NCBI GenBank assembly: GCA_044220535.1 | Contig: JBGAQU010000004.1 | Location: 1-63,596 of the forward strand | Length of the DNA stretch: 63,596 nt | Reading direction: 5' to 3' | From: JBDHTS01 sp044220535 | GTDB taxonomy: Bacteria > Pseudomonadota > Alphaproteobacteria > Micavibrionales > Micavibrionaceae | Shown here: in pieces, positions 54,388-63,568 of the stretch | How the letters are laid out: every line of letters starts with the position of its first letter | Numbering within the stretch: the stretch's first letter is position 1 | Notes under the pieces: generated by a model | Told to the model about the DNA's origin: nothing | What the model saw: only the letters and a program-made list of their open reading frames with translations | Databases searched by the model: none | Position numbers and translations under genes: made by a program

Positions 54388-55377
54388 ATGTCTTTGTTAA
54401 AGAGATTATTCGGCTTACAGGCATCAACTGAACCCACTATTGTGCCGACTGTTGAAGAACCAGCTTTAGTTAAAAGTCCTAGCCGACAACTCGAGGAAAC
54501 CACATCCCAGCTTTTTACAAAGCTTAATCAGTTTAAAAATATGCCGACTGATGAAAACGGAGCTAAAGTCGGCCGTTCTTTAGCACAGCTTTGCGAGTAT
54601 TGTCCGAATGCGGATGATATTGAAAAGGTTGTGGCGGTTGTTCTCAATACGCTTGCGGCACATGATGTGAAAATGGCAATTGATATCGCCCATTTCCCTG
54701 TCGGAGCCGCGTCGTCCCACAGGCATGCTTTGGGTGAAATGATAGCGAACAAAGCACTCGACCTTAGCGTCAGGCTCAAGCCAGAAGAACGACTGGCCTA
54801 TCTGAAAAAATGCGGAGCTTGGATTGACGAAAACAGTGTAACTGCGCGCGCCGCGCGCCGACAGCTCCTAGATCTTGCGGATCAATGGCCAGAGAAGGAG
54901 ATCACAGCTCTTGCCAAAATGATTGCAAACCGTTCGGATAACGACCCTGCTGCAGCCCGTGAAGCCACCGATCTCTGGTTGAATCATGTCCGTCAACAAG
55001 ACTCAGAAAAAGCTTTGTCCATCTGCCTTTCTGCGCCCAGCCCTTATAAAGGCAATAAGTTTAACGGCCATTCTTTCCTTTCTTACAATATTCTGGAAGA
55101 GACAGCGATTGGGGAAGCCGTCCTTCAAGCACGCAAGGTTGATCCCTGGAAAGCAATTGCCCTTGCTCGAAGGGCTATGGCGTATCACGACAACGGAAAC
55201 CATACGGTTAGAAAAGATGGCAAAATTCACAGAGCCCTAGAAACTATTATCACAGAAGCACAGGAGCGCGCGCCCGGACCATTGCCGCGCATGAGTATTG
55301 AGGAATTTTTAAGCCGGCAGGAAACCATCCCCGCTGCGCCTGCGGTCAATGACGGGGAACCTTCTCCGAATCCATAA
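54388..55377 (+). CDS. Orphan hypothetical protein
   Basis: 329 residues, cytosolic by look. It is helical throughout, with repeated two-helix units (LAQLCEYCPNADDIEKVV, ATDLWLNHVRQQDSEKALS) that suggest an alpha-solenoid. C-terminal Pro-rich tail. A TTGACA at 54323-54328 lies upstream, with a weak -10. No family recognised. Confidence 0.65.
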   Translation: MSLLKRLFGLQASTEPTIVPTVEEPALVKSPSRQLEETTSQLFTKLNQFKNMPTDENGAKVGRSLAQLCEYCPNADDIEKVVAVVLNTLAAHDVKMAIDIAHFPVGAASSHRHALGEMIANKALDLSVRLKPEERLAYLKKCGAWIDENSVTARAARRQLLDLADQWPEKEITALAKMIANRSDNDPAAAREATDLWLNHVRQQDSEKALSICLSAPSPYKGNKFNGHSFLSYNILEETAIGEAVLQARKVDPWKAIALARRAMAYHDNGNHTVRKDGKIHRALETIITEAQERAPGPLPRMSIEEFLSRQETIPAAPAVNDGEPSPNP

Positions 55378-55416
55378 TGACGAGAAAAGCGTCGCCTACA
55401 TGTGCAGGAACAGCGA

Positions 55417-55998
55417 CTAAGGCTCTAGTTTGGGATCACGTTTTGGCGACTTGGCCGCAAGCATATTTATAAATCCATCTACAATTCTTGTGGTCGCATG
55501 CATACGCGCTTTAGTGATGTCCTCAGGAAATTCTTCGTGACCAATCACAAGTTCACGGCGATATATTTTAAGTATGTCTGCGATCAAAACAGCAGCGTTT
55601 GCATTCAAAATTTCAGGATCGCCATCTTTTACAATTTCATATGCAAGCCCGTTCGGTTTCGTGTCCTGGATTGATTGTTCGGATATAATTCCATCCTGCA
55701 ATGCTCCATTCAAAACTTCTTGAAGGGGATGAGCTAAAGCCATAGGCTTGATCAGGCTGGTAACTTCTTGATAAATGTGAGACAAATCGTTGTTTTTAAT
55801 TTTTTGATCGGTCTTGCGTCTGTATTCCGGATCGTCTGCATAAGCTTTTACAGCACCGCTTTTCTTATTAAGCTTATTAAAGGCAGACACAACTGAATCG
55901 GCCTGATACTCCACATCCGCTTCCCGCACTGACTGCAAAAGTTTTTGAGCGACATCAGCCAAAATATTTAAATCTATAATCGGTTTCGATATGTTCAT
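55417..55998 (-). CDS. Orphan hypothetical protein
   Basis: 193 residues, helical, no signal peptide or membrane segment. Runs toward the preceding gene. AT-rich. C-terminal tail SPKRDPKLEP. I recognise no domain. Confidence 0.6.
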   Translation of the reverse strand: MNISKPIIDLNILADVAQKLLQSVREADVEYQADSVVSAFNKLNKKSGAVKAYADDPEYRRKTDQKIKNNDLSHIYQEVTSLIKPMALAHPLQEVLNGALQDGIISEQSIQDTKPNGLAYEIVKDGDPEILNANAAVLIADILKIYRRELVIGHEEFPEDITKARMHATTRIVDGFINMLAAKSPKRDPKLEP

Positions 55999-56081
55999 GC
56001 ATTTACTATAACTTAAACCGATTAATAGAGCTAATTATTCAATTTTGCAAAAACTAAGCCTTTGTTTTAAAAAAATAAATC

Positions 56082-56111
56082 TTGACATTATTTTTTATTT
56101 ACATATATATT
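56082..56111 (+). promoter_or_regulatory. Sigma-70 promoter before the HEFFH protein
   Basis: TTGACA (56082-56087), 18-base spacer and TATATT (56106-56111), in a very AT-rich stretch. Expected start near 56118, giving a leader of about 20 bases with CGGAG before ATG 56137. Confidence 0.6.
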
Positions 56112-56136
56112 CTATCCGGAAATTCGGAGCTTGAAG

Positions 56137-56922
56137 ATGCTGCAGCCTATTAAAAACAAAACCTTTATTTCAGCATTAGAGGCTTTTCAAAGACTCTCCT
56201 TTGAATCTTTGCCATCCATTATTCTGGAAGATACGCATACGAAAATTTTTACAGGTGGCGATATTGAATCCTTTGCAGATTTTGCTGCAACTTTTAACGC
56301 GGCACGTTCAGACGCCATTCAACGATACGATGGATTTAAACATAGGCCCTGCTCAATTTTGGGTCATATTTGGTTTCCTCCAATTGATATAAAGGAAAAA
56401 TTCGCAGGCGATTTAGGATTGCTGCCTTCAAATATAAAATGCGAGTTCGATACAGCGGCTTTAACCACTGCACTTCTATCTCATGAATTTTTTCATACGC
56501 GCCAGCACCTTCAGAAAAACAATGATCCTAAATATACAAAAGAGTGCAATGCAGATCTTTTTGCGTCAGACGTTTTAAAGCAAAATTTAAAATCATCCTC
56601 CGGAGAAGCCATAAGGAATATAAGGGCTATAGCCCCAGACCCAGAGCATGACACATCCCTCCTCTGGAATGCTTCGATAAACAATGAAACCATTCCATCA
56701 GTGGAGGAATGTTTACATGCCAATTCTCTTTACAGACCCATGCTTGCAACCATCAAACTTGGCATGGGATATCACACTGGCGATCAGATATCAGGCAAAT
56801 ATTACGCAGCCAATTATCTAGCCAGCGAAATAATTGCGAAGACCCCAAATCTTCCACCCCTGGTCCGGACAAGAGCGGAACTTACTATGATAGGAAGTCG
56901 TCAATTGCTTGGATTCGATTAA
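56137..56922 (+). CDS. Orphan protein with HExxH metalloprotease-like motif
   Basis: 261 residues. LLSHEFFHTRQHL carries HExxH, and ECNADLFASDVL 27 residues later could give the third zinc ligand (Glu or Asp). Otherwise unknown; no signal peptide, so cytosolic. ATG 56137 follows CGGAG at seven bases; the TTG at 56131 is too close. A terminator follows. Protease activity is only a suggestion. Confidence 0.65.
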   Translation: MLQPIKNKTFISALEAFQRLSFESLPSIILEDTHTKIFTGGDIESFADFAATFNAARSDAIQRYDGFKHRPCSILGHIWFPPIDIKEKFAGDLGLLPSNIKCEFDTAALTTALLSHEFFHTRQHLQKNNDPKYTKECNADLFASDVLKQNLKSSSGEAIRNIRAIAPDPEHDTSLLWNASINNETIPSVEECLHANSLYRPMLATIKLGMGYHTGDQISGKYYAANYLASEIIAKTPNLPPLVRTRAELTMIGSRQLLGFD

Positions 56923-56923
56923 T

Positions 56924-56951
56924 AAAAAACCCGGCATATGCCGGGTTTTTT
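56924..56951. terminator. Bidirectional rho-independent terminator
   Basis: Stem AACCCGGCAT/ATGCCGGGTT flanked by A and T runs, between the HEFFH gene and convergent rpsI. Confidence 0.9.
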
Positions 56952-56965
56952 GAAAACGGAGCGGC

Positions 56966-57508
56966 TTAACGCTTGACCCACTGCTTGGAACGGCGGGCTT
57001 TGTGCAAGCCGGTTTTTTTCCGTTCGACGATACGGCTGTCGCGGGTCAGCATGCCTGCCTTTTTCAGGGCGGGACGCAGATCCGGCTCGAAGTTTTCGAG
57101 CGCGCGGCTGATGCCGTGGCGGACGGCGCCGGCCTGGCCGGAAAGACCGCCGCCGGTGACGGTGCAGATTACGTCATAGGAACCGACGCGGCTGACGATC
57201 AGGAACGGCTGGTTCAGAACCAGACGCTGGGTCTGGCGGGCGAAGTAAACGCTCTGGTCGCGGCCGTTGACGGTCACGGTGCCTTTGCCGGGCTTCAGCC
57301 AGACACGGGCGATGGCGTTTTTACGGCGGCCTGTGGCGTAGGAACGGCCCTGCTTGTCCAGTTTCTGAACGCGCTTCACAGGCTCATCGGACGATTTCGC
57401 TTCAGGTGCCGGAGCAGCCGTTTTCGGGGCATCGCCCTGCAGGCTTTTCAGGTCCTTGAAATTGTCGGTCCGGCTTTTACGCGGCGCTTTGGTTGTCTTC
57501 TCGACCAT
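56966..57508 (-). CDS. rpsI: 30S ribosomal protein S9, N-terminally extended
   Basis: 180 residues. Core SYATGRRKNAIARVWLKPG, then QTRLVLNQPF-type region and C-terminal KKTGLHKARRSKQWVKR, whose end reaches the ribosomal P site. About 50 extra N-terminal residues (Lys/Ala/Pro-rich) are longer than most S9. It follows rplM by 3 bases. Confidence 0.97.
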   Translation of the reverse strand: MVEKTTKAPRKSRTDNFKDLKSLQGDAPKTAAPAPEAKSSDEPVKRVQKLDKQGRSYATGRRKNAIARVWLKPGKGTVTVNGRDQSVYFARQTQRLVLNQPFLIVSRVGSYDVICTVTGGGLSGQAGAVRHGISRALENFEPDLRPALKKAGMLTRDSRIVERKKTGLHKARRSKQWVKR

Positions 57509-57511
57509 GGT

Positions 57512-57976
57512 TTAGACTCTCTTGTTCTTCGGGTTCATTGCGGCGACGTCCAGCACTTCCGGGTTCTGTGCCTCATGCGGGTGCTGGGCACCGGCATAAA
57601 CGCGCATGTTGCCGTAAACCTGGCGGCCCATCGGACCATGCGGCAGCATGCGGCGCACGGCGTTTTCGATTACGCGCTGCGGATGATTGCCCTTTAGCAA
57701 ATCGTCAGCCGAGCGGCCCTTGATCCCGCCAGGGTAACCGGTATGCCAGTAGAATACGCTTTGCGCCAGTTTGTTACGGCCGGTCAGCTTAACCTTTTCC
57801 GCGTTGACGACGATAACATTGTCACCGCAATCGACGTGGGGCGTGAACATCGGCTTGTGTTTTCCGCGCAGGCGGAAGGCGATGATGCTGGCCAAGCGGC
57901 CAAGCACGACGCCGTCGGCATCAATCACAACCCATTTCTTTTGAACTTCAGTTGGCTTTGCAGCATAAGTTTTCAT
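57512..57976 (-). CDS. rplM: 50S ribosomal protein L13
   Basis: 154 residues from MKTYAAKPTEVQKKWVVIDADG. Blocks FRGKHKP-like LRGKHKPMFTPHVDCGD, VYWHTGYPGG-like YWHTGYPGGIKG and RMLPHGPMGRQVYGNMRVY identify it. Start ATG 57976 with AAGG upstream. The rplM-rpsI order is universal. Confidence 0.97.
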   Translation of the reverse strand: MKTYAAKPTEVQKKWVVIDADGVVLGRLASIIAFRLRGKHKPMFTPHVDCGDNVIVVNAEKVKLTGRNKLAQSVFYWHTGYPGGIKGRSADDLLKGNHPQRVIENAVRRMLPHGPMGRQVYGNMRVYAGAQHPHEAQNPEVLDVAAMNPKNKRV

Positions 57977-58120
57977 TGCATGTACCTTGTCATTCGGCCG
58001 TTTTCCAGCCATTGTTCTCGGGCCGTCCTTGGGCCGCGAATGCCGCTTTATGCCGGATCGGGCGCCTCTGTGTCAACGATTATCATCATAAAATGTCATA
58101 AATTTCAGCATGATATGGAC

Positions 58121-58138
58121 GTGGTATTATAATACCAC
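58121..58138. promoter_or_regulatory. Perfect palindrome over the metY promoter
   Basis: GTGGTATTATAATACCAC is an 18-base perfect palindrome 20 bases before metY. It contains TATAAT (58128-58133), so a protein bound here would block the -10. The regulator is unknown. Confidence 0.6.
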
Positions 58139-58157
58139 ATTATCTCGGGAGTAGAAA

Positions 58158-59486
58158 ATGCCTAAAAAAGAAGCCGAATCAATATCTTTCAGCACACTGG
58201 CCGTCCATGGGGGCGCTGGGCCTGATCCGGCTACGGGCGCAACCAGCCCGCCGATCATCCAGTCTTCATCTTTCGTTTTCCGGGATACGACCCATGCGGC
58301 GAATGTTTTCGCGCTGAAGGAACAGGGCTTTATCTATTCCCGCCTGACCAACCCGACCGTTTCCGCGCTGGAGGAGAAAATCGCGGCGCTGGAAGGCGGC
58401 ACGGGCGCGACCTGCACGGCGTCCGGCCTTGCGGCTAGCCTGCTTGTGGCCTTTACCCTGATGGCGCCGGGCGATGAATTCGTCGCCTCGCAAAAACTGT
58501 ATGGCGGCACGGGCAGCCAGTTTAAGGACAGCTTTAAACGCGCCTTCGGCTGGCAATGTCGCTTCGCCGACCCGCGCAAGACGGACCAGTTCAAGGCCGC
58601 AATCACCGACAAGACCAAATTCATCTTTGTTGAAAGCCTGTCCAATCCTGAAGGCATTATTGCCGATATGGAAGCGCTGGCGCGGATCGCGGAAGATGCG
58701 GGCATTCCCTTGATCGTCGACAACACCGTGCCGACGCCGTATCTGTGCCGCCCGTTTGAATACGGCGCGTCCATTGTCACGCATTCCACCACCAAATACT
58801 TAAGCGGCCAGGGCAATGCCATGGGCGGCGCGGTCGTGGACGGCGGCACGTTTGACTGGATGAAGCATGCGGATAAATTTCCGGCCCTGACAGGTACGCA
58901 GCACGGTTATCGAGGCATTGTATTCGCCCGTGACTTCAAGGATGCACCATTCGCGATCCACAATCATGCCGTTGGTCTGCGTGACCTTGGCATGAATCAG
59001 CAGCCTTTGAACGCCTATCTGACCCTCCTTGGCACTGAAACACTCCCCTTGCGCGTCGAGCGGCACAGCCGTAACGGCTTGAAAGTGGCGCAATTCCTGA
59101 AAAACCACAAGCAGGTTGCCTGGGTCAGCCATCCGGCTTTGGAGGGTCATGCCTCTAACGGCCTCGTCAAAAAATATATGCGGGACGGCATGTGCAACGG
59201 CCTGTTCACCTTTGGCGTCAAAGGCGGGTATGAGGCTGGTGTTAAGTTAGTGGAAGGCGTGAAGCTGTTCACGCATCTGGCCAATATCGGCGATACGCGC
59301 AGCCTAATTATCCATCCAGCTTCCACCACACATGCGCAGTTGACCGATGACCACAAGGTCGAGGCAGGATGCGGGCCGGATGTGATCCGCGTGTCTATCG
59401 GGATTGAGGATGCGGATGATATTATTGGGGATCTGGACCAAGCCCTCGGTAAGGCCGCGAACCAGGCCGCTGGCGCTGTTCTGTAA
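58158..59486 (+). CDS. metY: O-acetylhomoserine sulfhydrylase
   Basis: PLP enzyme of the Cys/Met gamma family: makes homocysteine from O-acetylhomoserine and sulfide. Motifs: STLAVHGGAGPDPATGA, YSRLTNPTVSALEEKIAALEGG, PLP-lysine HSTTKYLSGQG, and the C-terminal VRVSIGIED-like RVSIGIEDADDI. Shine-Dalgarno GGGAG before ATG 58158. Its last 183 bases overlap dusB on the other strand. Confidence 0.94.
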   Translation: MPKKEAESISFSTLAVHGGAGPDPATGATSPPIIQSSSFVFRDTTHAANVFALKEQGFIYSRLTNPTVSALEEKIAALEGGTGATCTASGLAASLLVAFTLMAPGDEFVASQKLYGGTGSQFKDSFKRAFGWQCRFADPRKTDQFKAAITDKTKFIFVESLSNPEGIIADMEALARIAEDAGIPLIVDNTVPTPYLCRPFEYGASIVTHSTTKYLSGQGNAMGGAVVDGGTFDWMKHADKFPALTGTQHGYRGIVFARDFKDAPFAIHNHAVGLRDLGMNQQPLNAYLTLLGTETLPLRVERHSRNGLKVAQFLKNHKQVAWVSHPALEGHASNGLVKKYMRDGMCNGLFTFGVKGGYEAGVKLVEGVKLFTHLANIGDTRSLIIHPASTTHAQLTDDHKVEAGCGPDVIRVSIGIEDADDIIGDLDQALGKAANQAAGAVL

Positions 59487-60398
59487 CGCATTGATCTCTG
59501 CACGAAGGGCTGCCGCATTGGGAAAGCCGCACAGATACCACGCCAGATGCTTGCGCCCGAGCGCCACGCCCTGTCGCTCGCCATAATATTCCAGCATTGC
59601 TTCATAATGATCCATGATGATCGTATGGAGTGCGTCCATATCCGGCGGCGCAGGAATGGCCCCGCCTTTCAAATATGCCATTGTATCACGCAGCACCCAT
59701 GGCTTGCCCTGCGACCCACGCCCGATCATCACGCCATCCGCGCCTGATTGTTCCAGGGCGCACTTCGCATCTTCGGGATTCAAAATATCGCCATTGATAA
59801 TCACGGGAATTTTTACAGCGTCTTTCACGGCGCGCACAGCCGCCCAATTCGCGCTGCCTTTGTACATCTGATTGCGGGTACGCCCGTGCACGGTGATCAT
59901 TTTGACACCCGCCTGCTCCGCCTTACGTCCCATTTCCGGCGCGTTGATACAATCATCATCCCAACCCAGACGCATCTTCATGGTCACCGGAACATCAACC
60001 GCCTTTACAGTGACGATCATGATCTGCTCCGCCAGCGGTTCATCCCGCATCAATGCCGAGCCGCCCATCTTGTTCACGATTTTTTTAACAGGGCATCCGA
60101 AATTGATATCAATGATTGCTGCGCCGCGCTCTACGTTCATACGTGCCGCTTCCGCCATCACATCCGGCTCACAGCCCGCAAGCTGTACCGCCATCGGAAA
60201 TTCGCCTTCACAGCTTGTGCTCATTTTCAGGGATTCGCGGCTGTGCTGGATCATTGAGCGGCTGGCAATCATCTCCGAGAACACCAGACCTGCACCGAAT
60301 TTTTTGACCACACGGCGAAACGGCAGGTCAGATATCCCTGACATCGGGGCGAGGAATACGGGATCTTTTATTTTGATATTGCCGAGTGTGATGGTCAT
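59304..60398 (-). CDS. dusB: tRNA-dihydrouridine synthase DusB
   Basis: FMN enzyme reducing U to dihydrouridine in tRNA. Motifs: APMSGISDLPFRRVVKKFGA, IIDINFGCPVKKI with the catalytic Cys, TVHGRTRNQMYKGSANW, and INGDILNPEDAK. At 364 residues it is about 30-40 longer than usual; the last 60 codons lie antisense to metY (SCLDLVVIGQLRM), so the normal stop seems to have been lost or displaced. Confidence 0.93.
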   Translation of the reverse strand: MTITLGNIKIKDPVFLAPMSGISDLPFRRVVKKFGAGLVFSEMIASRSMIQHSRESLKMSTSCEGEFPMAVQLAGCEPDVMAEAARMNVERGAAIIDINFGCPVKKIVNKMGGSALMRDEPLAEQIMIVTVKAVDVPVTMKMRLGWDDDCINAPEMGRKAEQAGVKMITVHGRTRNQMYKGSANWAAVRAVKDAVKIPVIINGDILNPEDAKCALEQSGADGVMIGRGSQGKPWVLRDTMAYLKGGAIPAPPDMDALHTIIMDHYEAMLEYYGERQGVALGRKHLAWYLCGFPNAAALRAEINALQNSASGLVRGLTEGLVQIPNNIIRILNPDRHADHIRPASCLDLVVIGQLRMCGGSWMDN

Positions 60399-60453
60399 TG
60401 ATTAGCGGCTTAATTCACTCTGGCGAGGTATCTGCTTCTCTAATGAAGGCAGA

Positions 60454-60530
60454 TGGTCGGAGTGACAAGATTCGAACTTGCGACCCCTTGCACCCCATGC
60501 AAGTGCGCTACCAGGCTGCGCCACACTCCG
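60454..60530 (-). tRNA. tRNA-Pro (anticodon GGG)
   Basis: Minus-strand cloverleaf: CGGAGTG/CACTCCG acceptor, D-arm GCGCAGCCTGGTAGCGC, anticodon stem CTTGC/GCAAG with loop ATGGGGT, T-arm AGTTCGAATCT, encoded CCA. The CGG start is typical of tRNA-Pro. Confidence 0.95.
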
Positions 60531-60583
60531 ACTGGGAAGGGTTCTAGCTGATTTCAGGGCAGGATGCAAGAATAAGGGCGGAG

Positions 60584-61090
60584 TTACTCGCCCTTGATCA
60601 TGGTGCGCAAATCTTTCAGCTCACCCAGCATGGCTTCCAGGATCAGCTTCTGCTTGTCGCTCAGCTTGGCGTTGGGATCCTTGGGTTTCTGCAGTTCGGC
60701 GGCTGGTTGCGGTAGCGCCTTCGCAATCGGGGCGTCCTGTGCCGCGATTTGCTGGCGGCCCTGGCCTTTCATCAATTTCTGGACGCCCTTAATCGTGTAG
60801 CCTTCGGTATAGAGCAGATGATGGATTCGGCGCAGCAGGGCAACGTCTTCCGGTCTGTAATACCGCCGACCACCGCCGCGTTTCAGGGGCTTCACCTGAT
60901 TGAACTTGGTTTCCCAGAAGCGCAAAACGTGCTGCTGCACTTTCAGTTCATCGGCCACTTCGCTGATGGTGCGGAAGGCGGACGGTGCCTTGCGGTTGCC
61001 GCGAAAGGCGGCGCCGGCCTGTTCATGGCCGGGCGCAGTATTGCCGTCCTGCGCGAAGTCATCATCCTGATGTTTCAGCTGGCTGCTCAT
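60584..61090 (-). CDS. MerR-family regulator next to ihfA
   Basis: 168 residues. After a disordered N terminus (Gln/Asp/Gly-rich), the MerR helix-turn-helix is TISEVADELKVQQHVLRFWE and the wing RRYYRPEDVALLRRIHHLLY. C-terminal coil (DKQKLILEAMLGELKDLR) for dimerisation. Ligand unknown. It always seems to follow ihfA in relatives. Confidence 0.9.
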   Translation of the reverse strand: MSSQLKHQDDDFAQDGNTAPGHEQAGAAFRGNRKAPSAFRTISEVADELKVQQHVLRFWETKFNQVKPLKRGGGRRYYRPEDVALLRRIHHLLYTEGYTIKGVQKLMKGQGRQQIAAQDAPIAKALPQPAAELQKPKDPNAKLSDKQKLILEAMLGELKDLRTMIKGE

Positions 61091-61120
61091 AAGACATTCC
61101 CCGTTTTATCGTTGTTTTTA

Positions 61121-61417
61121 TCAGGCGCCTTTGTTGACGCGGTCCTTCATGACGTGAGAAGCGCGGAAAACCAAGACCCGGCGCGGCAGGATCGGCACTT
61201 CGATGCCTGTTTTCGGGTTGCGGCCGATGCGCTCGCCCTTTTCACGGACGGCGAAGCTGCCGAAGGAGGAAATCTTGACGCTGCCACCCTTGATCAGGTC
61301 CTGGGAGATTTCCTCCAAAACCATTTCGACCAGATCGGCCGATTCATTGCGGGACAGGCCCACCTGGGCGTATACGGATTCAGCCAGATCGGCCCTTGTG
61401 ATGGTACGGTTGCTCAT
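61121..61417 (-). CDS. ihfA: Integration host factor subunit alpha
   Basis: 98 residues from MSNRTITRADLAESVYAQVG. DNA-bending HU/IHF core GGSVKISSFGSFAVREKGER and GRNPKTGIEVPI, the beta-arm tip. Start ATG 61417 has GGAGGAG upstream. Its ihfB partner is not in the window. Confidence 0.96.
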   Translation of the reverse strand: MSNRTITRADLAESVYAQVGLSRNESADLVEMVLEEISQDLIKGGSVKISSFGSFAVREKGERIGRNPKTGIEVPILPRRVLVFRASHVMKDRVNKGA

Positions 61418-61529
61418 AAATGGCTCCTCCAAAGAAAGAAAATTATCTGATTACTTAAAGCCTAACCCTTTCACCAAGCGGCGTCAACGAAGGAAAAGCG
61501 ATTCAATTCAAAAGCTAACGGGATTTTCT

Positions 61530-62507
61530 TCAGAACCGGGCCAGCACTGCGCCCCAGGTCAGACCAGCACCCAAAGCTTCGAACAGGATCATGTCGCCGC
61601 GCTTGATACGACCATCCTGAACGGCTTCACATAAGGCCAATGGAATGGAGGCGGCAGAGGTATTGCCGTGGCGGTCGACCGTGACCACGACCTTGTCCAT
61701 GGACAGGTCGAGCTTCTTCGCTGTAGCTTCGATAATCCGGATATTCGCTTGGTGCGGGACCAGCCAGTCTATGGCCGAAGCCTCAATAGCGTTCTTTTCA
61801 AGCACAGTTTTTACGACATCTGCCATATAGCCGACTGCATGACGGAAAACTTCCTTGCCTTCCATGCGGATAAAGCCGCTGTCCCCGGTCGTCGACGGCC
61901 CGCCGGAGGTGTAGAGAATCTTATCGAGGTCGCCATTGGCGAACAGATGCGTGGAATGGATGCCGCGGTCCTTCAGGCTGCCCTGCCCGGTTTCATCCGC
62001 TTCGATCACAACAGCGCCTGCGCCGTCGCCGAACAGCACGCATGTGGTGCGGTCGTTCCAGTCGAGGATGGATGACATTTTCTCCGCGCCGATCAGCAGC
62101 ACGCGCTTTGCCTTGCGGGATAAAATCAGGCTGTCCGCAATCGACAGGCCATACACGAAACCAGAGCATACAGCCTGCGTGTCAAAGGCTGCGCAAGGCG
62201 GAATGCCCAAAGCCGATTGCACGCGGGAAGCGACCGATGGAAAGGTTGTGTCCGGCGTCGATGTGGCGACGATCACCGTGTCGATATCCGAAGGTTTAAG
62301 GCCTGCATTATCCATCGCCTGCCGCCCCGCCTCAATCGCCATGGCGGAGGTCGGCTGATCCTTCGCAGCAATGCGGCGCTCACGAATGCCGGTGCGCTGG
62401 ACAATCCATTCGTCGGACGTATCGACCATTTTTGCAAGGTCGGCATTGGTAACAATGCCAGGCGGCAGATACATGCCGCAGGATCTTATGACGGAGCGCA
62501 GGGTCAC
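61530..62507 (-). CDS. fabH: 3-oxoacyl-ACP synthase III (KAS III)
   Basis: Condenses acetyl-CoA with malonyl-ACP to start fatty-acid synthesis. Triad: Cys in FDTQAVCSGFVYGL, His in WLVPHQANIRI, Asn in DRHGNTSAASIPLAL. GTG start at 62507 overlapping the plsX stop as GTGA. 325 residues. Confidence 0.97.
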   Translation of the reverse strand: MTLRSVIRSCGMYLPPGIVTNADLAKMVDTSDEWIVQRTGIRERRIAAKDQPTSAMAIEAGRQAMDNAGLKPSDIDTVIVATSTPDTTFPSVASRVQSALGIPPCAAFDTQAVCSGFVYGLSIADSLILSRKAKRVLLIGAEKMSSILDWNDRTTCVLFGDGAGAVVIEADETGQGSLKDRGIHSTHLFANGDLDKILYTSGGPSTTGDSGFIRMEGKEVFRHAVGYMADVVKTVLEKNAIEASAIDWLVPHQANIRIIEATAKKLDLSMDKVVVTVDRHGNTSAASIPLALCEAVQDGRIKRGDMILFEALGAGLTWGAVLARF

Positions 62508-63568
62508 GATTCACCCGCCACGGGCTGGATTTTACCGACCAGCTGTTTTTCCTGCCCCAATATCTGGTCGATTTCGTGTGCCACGCGCTGGTTATATCCG
62601 TTTTTCAGCAAGTTCGCAGCGACAAGAATGGCACGGGAGAATCCATATGCATCCATGCCGCCGTGGCTTTTCACGCATATGCCGTCCAGGCCCAAAAACA
62701 TGCCGCCGTTATATGTACGTGCATCAATGCGTTTTTTCACGCGGCGCAAAGCACCTTGCGCAAGGATCGCCCCCAGGAAAGACAAGGGCGATGATTTCAG
62801 GGCATTTTTCAGAAAGTGCGCGAACAGAGTTCCAACACCTTCGGCAACCTTGATGGCGACGTTACCGGTGAACCCGTCCGTCACCACTACGTCGACGCTG
62901 CCTTCGGCAATGTCGTTGCCTTCGATAAAGCCTTCAAATTTTCCGGGAAGGTCGACATGGGACAGGATGGCGGCGGCGGCGCGCACCTGGTCATTGCCTT
63001 TCATATCTTCGGTGCCTACATTCAACAGGCCGATGGTCGGACTTTGGATGCCTTTCACGGTCCTGGCGTAAACCGCGCCCAAGACAGCGAACTGGACCAG
63101 CATATGCTCATCGCACATCACATTCGCGCCAAGATCCAGCATCACCGTATCGCCGCCCTTGGTCGGAAACACGCTGGCGATGGCCGGGCGTTCGATACCG
63201 GGCAGGCAGCGCAGGACCAACTTGGCGATGGCCATGAGCGCGCCGGTATTGCCCGCAGATACGACACCATCCGCCTTACCGTCCTTCACGGATTCAATGG
63301 CGAGGCGCATGCTGGAACCCTTGCTGGTCCGCATGGCGACAGAGGGTTTTTCATCGCTGGAAACCACCTTATCCGTATGGACAATAGACGACACGGCTTT
63401 CAAACCTGGGTTTTTATCCAGCAGCGGACTGATCTGTGCCTGATCCCCGAAAAAGATGAATTTCAGCGCAGGGTTTTCCAGCAGCGCCTGACTTGCCGCA
63501 GGCACGACAATGCACGGCCCGTGATCGCCGCCCATGGCATCCAATGCGATAGTCTGAAAATCCGGCAT
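62504..63568 (-). CDS. plsX: Phosphate acyltransferase PlsX
   Basis: Makes acyl-phosphate from acyl-ACP for phospholipid synthesis. ALDAMGGDHGP at the start, then VSAGNTGALMAIAKL, GANVMCDEHMLVQFA, VVTDGFTGNVAIKVAEG. 354 residues, complete. The 28 bases to its right hold no gene; rpmF would be expected just beyond the window. Confidence 0.96.
   Translation of the reverse strand: MPDFQTIALDAMGGDHGPCIVVPAASQALLENPALKFIFFGDQAQISPLLDKNPGLKAVSSIVHTDKVVSSDEKPSVAMRTSKGSSMRLAIESVKDGKADGVVSAGNTGALMAIAKLVLRCLPGIERPAIASVFPTKGGDTVMLDLGANVMCDEHMLVQFAVLGAVYARTVKGIQSPTIGLLNVGTEDMKGNDQVRAAAAILSHVDLPGKFEGFIEGNDIAEGSVDVVVTDGFTGNVAIKVAEGVGTLFAHFLKNALKSSPLSFLGAILAQGALRRVKKRIDARTYNGGMFLGLDGICVKSHGGMDAYGFSRAILVAANLLKNGYNQRVAHEIDQILGQEKQLVGKIQPVAGES

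Noticed and set aside
58081..58157. Possible riboswitch before metY
   Set aside because: The leader is too short and shows only the palindrome, without the conserved cores of SAM riboswitches.
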